DNA from: Desulfuromonadaceae bacterium UBA5613
Lineage (GTDB): Bacteria; Desulfobacterota; Desulfuromonadia; Desulfuromonadales; UBA2197
Length of the DNA: 5,229 nucleotides
Direction: 5' to 3'
Assembly (NCBI GenBank): GCA_002424625.1
Contig: DIKR01000027.1
Coordinates: 1-5,229 of the forward strand
Below the pieces are notes generated by a model, which saw only the letters and a program-made list of their open reading frames with translations, searched no databases and was not told the origin of the DNA. Shown one piece after another: positions 1 through 5,229 of the stretch; the first letter of the stretch is position 1; each line of letters opens with the position of its first letter. The position numbers and the translations under genes are program-made.

Positions 1-1223
1 CCGCTTTCCTGTTGAAAATGGAACGCCTCTATCGTCGAGCGGATACGTTCGGCAACGCTGGCAGCACCTGTTGCCGACGCTTCAACGAGGAGGATGGTGA
101 ATTCATCGCCGCCATAGCGAAAGAGGATGTCGACATCTCTGACGCAGGTGCGCAGCAAGTTGCCACATTCACGTAACACATCGCTGCCAATCAGGTGCCC
201 CCGGGTATCGTTGACGATTTTGAAGCGATCGAGGTCGATGAAGACCAGGGAAAAAGAGAGGTTATAGCGTTCGGATCTGCGGATTTCGAGATCAAGGACC
301 TTTTGCAAGTAACGGTAATTGTAGAGACCAGTTAAATCATCCGTATAAATGAGTTCGCGCGCGCCTTGAAAACGGAAGGCATTTTCGAAGCTGAGAGTGG
401 CTTGTTCTGCAAGAAATATCAGATTATCCACAGGAATTTCGGGTAAAAAATCACCGAAATGGGGATTAAGCAGGACGAGACCACCCTTGATATTCTTTTC
501 ACTTCTTAACGGGAAGACGCAAAGAGTCTTGATCTGTTTAGGCCCGCCTGGAAGGCGCAAAGGGGAGAGATCTTCATCTTTGAAAATGCGAATTTGCTCG
601 ATTTTATCCAGGTCGGGAAGTAACGCTTGCGCCAGTGTCAGGGCTTCTTCAAAGCTGACACCTTCGTTGCCGTCAATTTTGGAGATGTCTCTTTCTGTTG
701 ACAGGAAGGCAAAACCGCGGCCTTGACCGATTTCGTTAATGAGAGTTGAGATGCTCAGGGCAAAGAGGCGATCGATATCGATGAGCGAGGCAATACTTTG
801 TCCGCGTTGATAAAGACGAATCTGTTTTTTGAGGAAGCAGTTTTCGTTCAGCAGATGCCGTTGTTCGATGCAGGTATTGACCAGATGATAGAGTTGCTCG
901 GGAGAGCAGGGCTTGAACAGATATTCCCGCGCCCCCGACTTTAGTGCTTCGATAGCGATTCCCAAGGTGCTTTCGGTTGTAATCAAGATGAGGTCGGGGG
1001 TGGTTCGCAGCTTGCGGGCGTAGTCGAGAAACGGGAGGCCGGCAGTATCGAGGGTTTGCAGATCGGCAATAATGATGTCGACTTTTTGTGAAGCAAGAAG
1101 GAGTCGGGCGTCTTCTTCCGAGGTCGCAATCCGGGTCTGATAGGTGGCATCAATGAAGAGGTTGGTATAATCCTGGTGCGCGGCCGGGTCGTTGTCGACG
1201 ATCAAAATAGAAGAAGATGTCAT
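1..1223 (-). CDS. gacA: REC-GAF-like-GGDEF cyclic dinucleotide synthase, Hypr (GacA-like, cGAMP-forming) type; 3' end cut by window
   Basis: Response-regulator nucleotidyl cyclase. The 407 visible codons start at ATG 1223-1221 and run off the left edge. Residues 1-120 are a receiver domain with D10, phospho-acceptor D54, T82 and K104; the second acidic-pocket position is N11 instead of Asp. Residues about 140-288 look GAF-like, ending in a helix (FLAEQATLSFENA) typical of GAF-GGDEF linkers. The GGDEF domain begins near 291 (LTGLYN at 297-302), with metal-binding D330, N338, GGDEF at 371-375 and a canonical RxxD product-inhibition site (R362, D365) five residues before it. In GHxxGDxxL the Asp is Ser347; this residue equals guanine-binding D344 of PleD. 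From memory, the same D-to-S change at residue 347 defines Geobacter GSU1658 (GacA), a Hypr enzyme making 3',3'-cGAMP. Catalysis from GTP and ATP by a cytosolic dimer is therefore inferred; plain c-di-GMP synthesis is the alternative. The start overlaps the comEC stop. Confidence 0.93.
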   Translation of the reverse strand, partial: MTSSSILIVDNDPAAHQDYTNLFIDATYQTRIATSEEDARLLLASQKVDIIIADLQTLDTAGLPFLDYARKLRTTPDLILITTESTLGIAIEALKSGAREYLFKPCSPEQLYHLVNTCIEQRHLLNENCFLKKQIRLYQRGQSIASLIDIDRLFALSISTLINEIGQGRGFAFLSTERDISKIDGNEGVSFEEALTLAQALLPDLDKIEQIRIFKDEDLSPLRLPGGPKQIKTLCVFPLRSEKNIKGGLVLLNPHFGDFLPEIPVDNLIFLAEQATLSFENAFRFQGARELIYTDDLTGLYNYRYLQKVLDLEIRRSERYNLSFSLVFIDLDRFKIVNDTRGHLIGSDVLRECGNLLRTCVRDVDILFRYGGDEFTILLVEASATGAASVAERIRSTIEAFHFQQES

Positions 1224-3640
1224 TCCGGCCGGCTCCGCTTCGGGGTGAATAATCCGCTAATCTCTAACAAAGTAGCGACGCTGTTGTCAATGAAAAAGCC
1301 CGATTTCAGCTTTTCTGCTGTCCAGTTTTTTTCGTTAGCGCTAAAGCGGAGGGTTCCGTCCTGATCCGTCCGGAAAAGCGGAATTTTTTTACTTTCCAGA
1401 TGAGTCATGAGGGGTGGATGCGGGAAGCCGAAGCGATTTTGATAGCCGACTGAAACAAAAGCAGTCTGCGGTTGCAGAAAATCAATGAGGGGGGCGGGCA
1501 TGGAGTAGCGGCTGCCGTGATGTGGCAACTTGAAGAGCGTCACCGGTCCCGGCGGAGGATTTTCGATCAGGCTTTGCATCCCCTTTTCACCGAGATCGCC
1601 GGTTAATAAAGCCCCTTGGGTCTGGTTGCGGACATAGATCGCCAGCGATCGGTCATTTTCGTCATCTGTCCCTGTTTCCGGGGGCCGATAAAGGAAGAGT
1701 TGCATGTCATTTCTTGTCAAATAATGCGTCCACCCCGGCGAAGCCACTTCGAGAGGAATCCGGCGGTCGATTATCACCGGTAATAAGGGGTCATCAGCCG
1801 AGAGGGGCGCATTGACAATGAAGCGTTGGCAGGGGATATCGCTCAGGATGCCGAGCAGTCCCTTGAAATGATCAGGATGAAAATGGGTGAGGAACACCCC
1901 GTCAAGACGGTGGATGCCGAGTCTCCCCAGCGTCGGCGCCACAAGTTGGCGGCCGGGATCGAGACGGTCTCCATAAAGGCCGCCCCCGTCGACGAGAAAA
2001 TGGCTGCTGCCGAGAGAAACCAGGAGGGATTCCCCTTGCCCGACGCTAATGGCGGTGACCGTTAACTCGGAAGGGGAACGCAGCCCAAAGAATAGAAGAA
2101 GACCGGCGACGCCGATCAGGGTTCCGCGGAATACGACATTTTTTTTGTGGAGAAAGAGGGCGATGATTACAAGGGTGATGGCCGCAAGGAGGGGCAAAGA
2201 GGGGTAAAGTATCCAGCCGGCCAGGCCGGGGGCAGCAATCATCAGCCCAACAATCTTGAGCAGGGCAGCAATAACCGCTTCACAGCCGGCAAGGAGGAGG
2301 ATCGCAATATCCGGAAAGAAGGGCCAGAGCAGGGAACCGGCTAAAGCCAGAGGGACGCCGACCCAGCTGATCACCGGTATGGCGATGATATTGGTGATGA
2401 CACCGCTCGGGGCGATGAGGTGAAAGTGGTAGATGACCAGGGGCAGGGTTGCCAGGGTGGCGGCCAGAGATGAAAAGAAGAGGGCTGCCAGGTATTGCAC
2501 CGCCTTTGGACGATCGGCCACAAGGGGTGACCAGATGCGGCTGCCGCCGAGAATGCCGGCCAGGGCGGTAACGGAGAGTTGAAAGGAGGGGGTAAAGAGC
2601 AGCAGCGGTTGACAAAGAAGGATGGCCAGGGCAGCAAAGCAGAGGAGGTTCAGTGGTTCGGTCTTGCGGCGCAGCAAAAAGAGCGCTGAACCGGCCAGGA
2701 CCATGAGCAGCGCACGTTGCGTCGAAACGCCGATGCCGGTCCAGAGCAGATATAGAATCAAAAGCGGGGCAATCAGCAGGGGGAGGACGCGGGCCGGTGG
2801 AGCAGCGAGTAGTAGGCGGGTGGAACGGCGATAAAGGGTGAGGCCGACAGCGTACAGCGCTACTCCGATCAGCGCGAGATGCAGTCCCGAGATGGCAAAG
2901 AGGTGCGAGACGCCGCCGCGGGCAAGGAGATCGCGAATCTCGGGGGCCAGCCCGCTTTTGTCGCCGATCGCCAGGGCTTTGACCAGCGGGCTGTAACTTG
3001 AGGGGAGCTCTGCCGTGATAAAACGTGCCGTGGCGGTGCGGCCCTGTTCGATCCAGCTGCGCTGGCCGGGGAGGGCGGTGCGCAGTCGTAAAATATCTGA
3101 ACTGTCCGGCACAAAGCCGGTGACAAAGATCTCGTTGAGAGCGAGTTGCCGGCCGAGATCAAATTCCCCCGGCGTGCCGAAGGGCCGCGGTTTTTTCAGC
3201 TTTGTGCTGAAACGGATATCGTCGCCGGCATTCCATGAATTCTCGCCGCTTTCGACATAAAGCCGCAACCGCCCCTGCACTTCGCTCTCGCTCCCCTTGG
3301 CGATAATCCGCGCACTCTGGAGATCGATGGAATAGCCGCTCAGTGCCCGGGTTGTTGTCGCTAAAATCCGCCCATCAATAATAACCGCTGCTCCTTCTGT
3401 AAGGTTGAGGAGATGATTATTGCCAGGCAGGGGATAACGATTAAGATCATATAAAGCGATCCCGAGGCAGAGACTGATAGCACAGAGCAGGGCAAAGGCG
3501 AGCGTTGCTTGTCGACGAAAGAAAAACCAGAGGACGATTAAAGAGAAAGGAACGATCAGACTGAAAAGAGAAAAGGGTGAAGAGTTATCCCCGATCAAGA
3601 TCCCGGTCCCATACGCGACCAGCAGGAGGAAGGACGACAC
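1220..3640 (-). CDS. comEC: ComEC/Rec2 family DNA internalization channel with metallo-beta-lactamase domain
   Basis: Inner-membrane channel that carries single-stranded DNA into the cytoplasm during natural transformation. The 806 aa are near the usual family length. In order: N-terminal membrane helices (about 4-17, 24-41, 45-63); a soluble OB-like DUF4131 region (about 80-190); the polytopic Competence domain (about 215-520) with the family signature around HLFAISGLHLALI (246-258); and a C-terminal metallo-beta-lactamase-like domain (about 525-770). The last has DGGG at 551-554, the metal motif THFHPDH at 585-591, NDRSL at 662-666, TGD at 680-682 and LPHHGS at 705-710, so the hydrolase site appears intact. 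The start is GTG: an in-frame TAA lies 12 nt upstream, no ATG occurs until about codon 313, and the N-terminus matches the family. No Shine-Dalgarno sequence is visible. The TGA stop overlaps the downstream ATG as ATGA. The gene is intact, though competence also needs pilus and ComEA-type genes not seen here. Confidence 0.96.
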   Translation of the reverse strand: MSSFLLLVAYGTGILIGDNSSPFSLFSLIVPFSLIVLWFFFRRQATLAFALLCAISLCLGIALYDLNRYPLPGNNHLLNLTEGAAVIIDGRILATTTRALSGYSIDLQSARIIAKGSESEVQGRLRLYVESGENSWNAGDDIRFSTKLKKPRPFGTPGEFDLGRQLALNEIFVTGFVPDSSDILRLRTALPGQRSWIEQGRTATARFITAELPSSYSPLVKALAIGDKSGLAPEIRDLLARGGVSHLFAISGLHLALIGVALYAVGLTLYRRSTRLLLAAPPARVLPLLIAPLLILYLLWTGIGVSTQRALLMVLAGSALFLLRRKTEPLNLLCFAALAILLCQPLLLFTPSFQLSVTALAGILGGSRIWSPLVADRPKAVQYLAALFFSSLAATLATLPLVIYHFHLIAPSGVITNIIAIPVISWVGVPLALAGSLLWPFFPDIAILLLAGCEAVIAALLKIVGLMIAAPGLAGWILYPSLPLLAAITLVIIALFLHKKNVVFRGTLIGVAGLLLFFGLRSPSELTVTAISVGQGESLLVSLGSSHFLVDGGGLYGDRLDPGRQLVAPTLGRLGIHRLDGVFLTHFHPDHFKGLLGILSDIPCQRFIVNAPLSADDPLLPVIIDRRIPLEVASPGWTHYLTRNDMQLFLYRPPETGTDDENDRSLAIYVRNQTQGALLTGDLGEKGMQSLIENPPPGPVTLFKLPHHGSRYSMPAPLIDFLQPQTAFVSVGYQNRFGFPHPPLMTHLESKKIPLFRTDQDGTLRFSANEKNWTAEKLKSGFFIDNSVATLLEISGLFTPKRSRPE
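1233..1238 (-). promoter_or_regulatory. Ribosome binding site of the GGDEF gene, inside the comEC end
   Basis: On the minus strand GCGGAG lies 9 nt before ATG 1223-1221. It supports this ATG as the start and lies within the last codons of comEC, so ribosomes ending comEC finish on top of the initiation region. Confidence 0.6.
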
Positions 3641-3793
3641 GAGAGAGAATTAAGCCCGGCGGTACAGACAGGCAGGAATGGTCGGATTTACGGCGATTAG
3701 GGACATTCGATGGGACTCCCGGAAAGTGTAAGTGCCGGCGCATGAGTGAATACTTAGCACAACCGCGGAGGAAAAGGGAAGAAAGCTGGCCGG

Positions 3794-3823
3794 AATCAGC
3801 AGCTGTGTGCTGCATCGCTGATT
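3794..3823. repeat. Inverted repeat, potential stem-loop
   Basis: AATCAGC (3794-3800) and GCTGATT (3817-3823) are perfect 7-bp arms around 16 nt. A second inverted repeat, GCAGC-TGTGT-GCTGC (3799-3813), is nested in it and shares two bases with the left arm. No T-tract follows on either strand, so it is not an intrinsic terminator. It may be a folded part of the comEC leader or a regulator site. Confidence 0.5.
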
Positions 3824-3842
3824 TACTCAAGCTAAAACCTTG

Positions 3843-3872
3843 ATAAAAGGCTGAGTTGTCCGTTGACATCAA
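3843..3872 (-). promoter_or_regulatory. Weak candidate promoter for comEC and the GGDEF gene
   Basis: On the minus strand TTGATG (3872-3867) and TTTTAT (3848-3843) are separated by 18 bp; each matches four of six consensus bases. It would give a leader of roughly 200 nt before the comEC GTG. It is the best pair I found by eye, but such pairs occur by chance and I give it low weight. Confidence 0.25.
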
Positions 3873-3874
3873 CG
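3861..3874. promoter_or_regulatory. Perfect palindrome over the acnB -35 box, possible operator
   Basis: CGTTGA-CA-TCAACG has perfect 6-bp arms around a 2-bp centre. It contains the whole TTGACA -35 element of the acnB promoter, and its other strand supplies TTGATG, the -35 of the weak comEC-side promoter. A dimeric repressor bound here would block RNA polymerase. The regulator is unknown. Confidence 0.45.
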
Positions 3875-3891
3875 TTAAAAAATCGTATACA
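3863..3891 (+). promoter_or_regulatory. Sigma-70-type promoter of acnB
   Basis: Perfect -35 TTGACA (3863-3868), ideal 17-bp spacer and -10 TATACA (3886-3891, four of six consensus). Transcription should start near 3897-3900, leaving a leader of about 110 nt before acnB. Confidence 0.7.
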
Positions 3892-3913
3892 AAGTGCGCT
3901 TTTGGTAAAGGTC

Positions 3914-3940
3914 AGGCCGTTACTTTCCGGCCTTTGTTTT
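3914..3940 (+). terminator. Intrinsic-terminator-like hairpin in the acnB leader, possible attenuator
   Basis: AGGCCG (3914-3919) pairs perfectly with CGGCCT (3928-3933) around an 8-nt loop, followed by TTTGTTTT (3933-3940). The T-rich tail follows only on the plus strand. It lies about 15 nt after the predicted acnB transcription start and about 70 nt before the acnB start codon, so it could terminate early transcripts. The stem is only 6 bp, so termination may be partial. Confidence 0.45.
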
Positions 3941-3994
3941 GCCGTGAATGCTAACCATGGGCGCTGGCAGTCTTGTCACGTCATATTTATCACG

Positions 3995-4000
3995 AAGGAG
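3995..4000 (+). promoter_or_regulatory. Shine-Dalgarno sequence of acnB
   Basis: AAGGAG lies 7 nt before ATG 4008, close to ideal, and fixes the acnB start. Confidence 0.85.
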
Positions 4001-4007
4001 AGAGTTG

Positions 4008-5229
4008 ATGATCGAAGCGTATCTTAAACATGAAGAAGAGCGGGCCTCGCAAGGGATTCCCGCCCTGCCGCTGACCCCCGAGCAGACGACCGAACTGTGC
4101 AAGTTGCTCGTCGCGCCGCCGGCCGGTAAAGAGGCATTTCTCCTCAATCTGCTGAAAGAGCGGATCTCTCCGGGCGTCGACCCGGCCGCTGAAGTCAAGG
4201 CGGCGTTTCTCGCCGAGATCATTCAGGGGACAAAAAACTCTCCCCTGGTCTCCAGGGTCGATGCCGTACGCATTCTCGGCACCATGATGGGGGGCTACAA
4301 TGTTGCGCCGCTGGTCGCTGCACTGAGCATTCCCGAACTGGCCGACGAAGCCGCTTGTGCCCTTTCCGGCATGACCTTGGTCTACGACGGTTTTGATCAG
4401 GTCGCCGCCCTTGCCAAAACCAATGCTGCCGCTAAAAAGGTCCTCACCTCCTGGGCCAATGCCGAGTGGTTCACTCACAAGGCCGGCGTTCCCGAGCAGA
4501 TCAAAGTCAAGGTTTTCAAAGTCGAAGGCGAGATCAATACCGATGACTTCTCCCCGGCCGGCGATGCCTGGAGCCGTCCCGACATCCCACTCCATGCTCT
4601 GGCCATGGGCAAGACCCGTTTCCCCGAAGGCCTGGCGACGATCGCCAAGTTCCGCGCTGACGGTTATCAGGTCGCTTTTGTCGGCGATGTCGTCGGCACC
4701 GGTTCTTCCCGCAAGTCGGCCTGCAACAGCGTCCTTTGGGCGATCGGCAACGACATCCCCTGCGTCCCCAACAAAAAGACCGCCGGTGTCATCATCGGCA
4801 GCGTCATTGCGCCGATCTTCTTTAACACCGCCCAGGACTCCGGCGCTCTGCCGCTCAAGGCCGATGTCACCAAGATGAATACCGGCGATGTCATTGTTAT
4901 CGATACCGTGAAGGGTGAAATCAAGTCCGAAGCCGGTGCGCTCCTCTCCACCTTTGCCATCGCCCCCAACACCCTCGCCGATGAGTTCCGCGCCGGCGGC
5001 CGTATCCCCCTGATCATCGGCCGCGCGGTCACCGACCGCGCCCGCGCTGCTCTCGGCATGGGTGCCACCGACATCTTTACCCTGCCGGTCAATCCGGTGG
5101 CCAAAGCGAATCAGGGCTACTCCCTGGCGCAGAAGATGGTCGGCAAGGCCTGCAATGTCGAGGGCGTGCGCCCCGGCACGTACTGCGAGCCGAAGATGAC
5201 CACCGTGGGCTCCCAGGACACCACTGGCC
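4008..5229 (+). CDS. acnB: Aconitate hydratase B (2-methylisocitrate dehydratase), N-terminal part; 3' end cut by window
   Basis: Cytosolic 4Fe-4S enzyme of the TCA cycle that interconverts citrate and isocitrate through cis-aconitate; AcnB proteins can also dehydrate 2-methylisocitrate. The 407 visible codons are a little under half of the usual roughly 865 aa. Residues 1-160 form the HEAT-like domain unique to AcnB (MIEAYLKHEEERA at the start parallels E. coli AcnB). Residues about 163-375 are the swivelling domain that AcnB places N-terminally, with NTDDFSPAGDAWSRPDIPLH (177-196), VGTGSSRKSA (229-238) and AGGRIPLIIGR (329-339). The catalytic core begins at about 370, with SLAQKMVG (372-379) and GSQDTTG (401-407). 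The cluster-binding cysteines lie beyond the window. About 10 residues are missing after residue 200 compared with E. coli. It has its own promoter and a good Shine-Dalgarno sequence, and is transcribed away from comEC. Confidence 0.97.
   Translation, partial: MIEAYLKHEEERASQGIPALPLTPEQTTELCKLLVAPPAGKEAFLLNLLKERISPGVDPAAEVKAAFLAEIIQGTKNSPLVSRVDAVRILGTMMGGYNVAPLVAALSIPELADEAACALSGMTLVYDGFDQVAALAKTNAAAKKVLTSWANAEWFTHKAGVPEQIKVKVFKVEGEINTDDFSPAGDAWSRPDIPLHALAMGKTRFPEGLATIAKFRADGYQVAFVGDVVGTGSSRKSACNSVLWAIGNDIPCVPNKKTAGVIIGSVIAPIFFNTAQDSGALPLKADVTKMNTGDVIVIDTVKGEIKSEAGALLSTFAIAPNTLADEFRAGGRIPLIIGRAVTDRARAALGMGATDIFTLPVNPVAKANQGYSLAQKMVGKACNVEGVRPGTYCEPKMTTVGSQDTTG

Larger units (their letters stand above)
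3641..4007. other. Divergent intergenic control region between comEC and acnB
   Basis: 367 bp with no convincing gene. The acnB-proximal half holds the acnB promoter, a palindrome over its -35 box, a terminator-like hairpin and a Shine-Dalgarno sequence. The comEC-proximal half (3641-3790) shows nothing recognisable. An inverted repeat lies at 3794-3823. Short open frames here (33 codons from ATG 3742 on plus; 95 codons from 3872 on minus) lack ribosome binding sites and resemble no known protein. Confidence 0.8.

Noticed and set aside
397..726. 109-codon plus-strand frame opposite the GGDEF gene
   Set aside because: Antisense to the GAF-like region of an uninterrupted cyclase frame; no ribosome site or family features.
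1826..3260. Several plus- and minus-strand open frames inside comEC
   Set aside because: Alternative-frame shadows; the comEC frame is continuous and carries all family motifs.
3742..3843. 33-residue plus-strand frame (ATG 3742, TGA 3841-3843) in the intergenic region
   Set aside because: No Shine-Dalgarno sequence before the ATG and no recognisable peptide features; it ends before the acnB promoter.
3585..3872. 95-codon minus-strand open frame overlapping the comEC start
   Set aside because: No ribosome binding site, low-complexity Arg/Pro-rich end read in a different frame over comEC, no recognisable family.
3964..3980. Sigma-54-like element CTGGCAGTCTTGTCACG before acnB
   Set aside because: It has a GG but lacks the GC dinucleotide at the required spacing, and a good sigma-70 promoter lies upstream.
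3641..4007. Possible GEMM-I (c-di-GMP/cGAMP) riboswitch in either leader
   Set aside because: Looked for because of the Hypr enzyme; the conserved core sequences (such as the GCACAGGGCAAACC-like element and the GCGGGGTTACC-like element) are absent on both strands.
4393..4878. 161-codon plus-strand frame and long minus-strand frames (3990-4595, 4667-5104) over acnB
   Set aside because: Shadows of the GC-rich acnB frame, with Pro/Ser/Arg-rich or Gly-rich translations and no motifs.

Overview
The window looks like chromosomal DNA of a Desulfuromonadales-type deltaproteobacterium (Geobacter, Desulfuromonas or Pelobacter relatives). This is inferred from moderately GC-rich coding, the AcnB-type aconitase, the signalling enzyme described below, and my recollection that Geobacter sulfurreducens carries its cGAMP synthase (GSU1658) close to acnB (GSU1660). 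There are no mobile elements, CRISPR arrays, rRNA or tRNA genes.

Layout: two minus-strand genes fill positions 1-3640. The upstream one is comEC (3640 to 1220, complete, 806 aa), the inner-membrane DNA-uptake channel with a full metallo-beta-lactamase-like domain. Its stop codon overlaps the start of the second gene in an ATGA, so the two are very probably co-transcribed and translationally coupled. The second gene (1223 to beyond position 1, 407 codons visible) encodes a receiver, a GAF-like domain and a GGDEF domain. Its GGDEF domain carries serine where ordinary diguanylate cyclases have the guanine-contacting aspartate (PleD D344). That substitution, at residue 347, is the hallmark of Hypr GGDEF enzymes, which make 3',3'-cGAMP as well as c-di-GMP, so I call it a GacA-like cGAMP synthase. 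This is the most interesting item in the window.

A 367-bp divergent intergenic region (3641-4007) separates these genes from acnB on the plus strand. It holds a strong sigma-70-type promoter (TTGACA, 17-bp spacer, TATACA) whose -35 box lies inside a perfect palindrome. It also holds a terminator-like hairpin within the acnB leader, and a separate inverted repeat nearer comEC.

acnB (4008 to beyond 5229, 407 codons visible) encodes the N-terminal HEAT-like and swivel domains of the TCA-cycle aconitase B. The Fe-S cysteine region lies outside the window. The genes do not form one pathway: the left side is DNA uptake plus cyclic-dinucleotide signalling, the right side is central carbon metabolism, and the link is the shared divergent control region.
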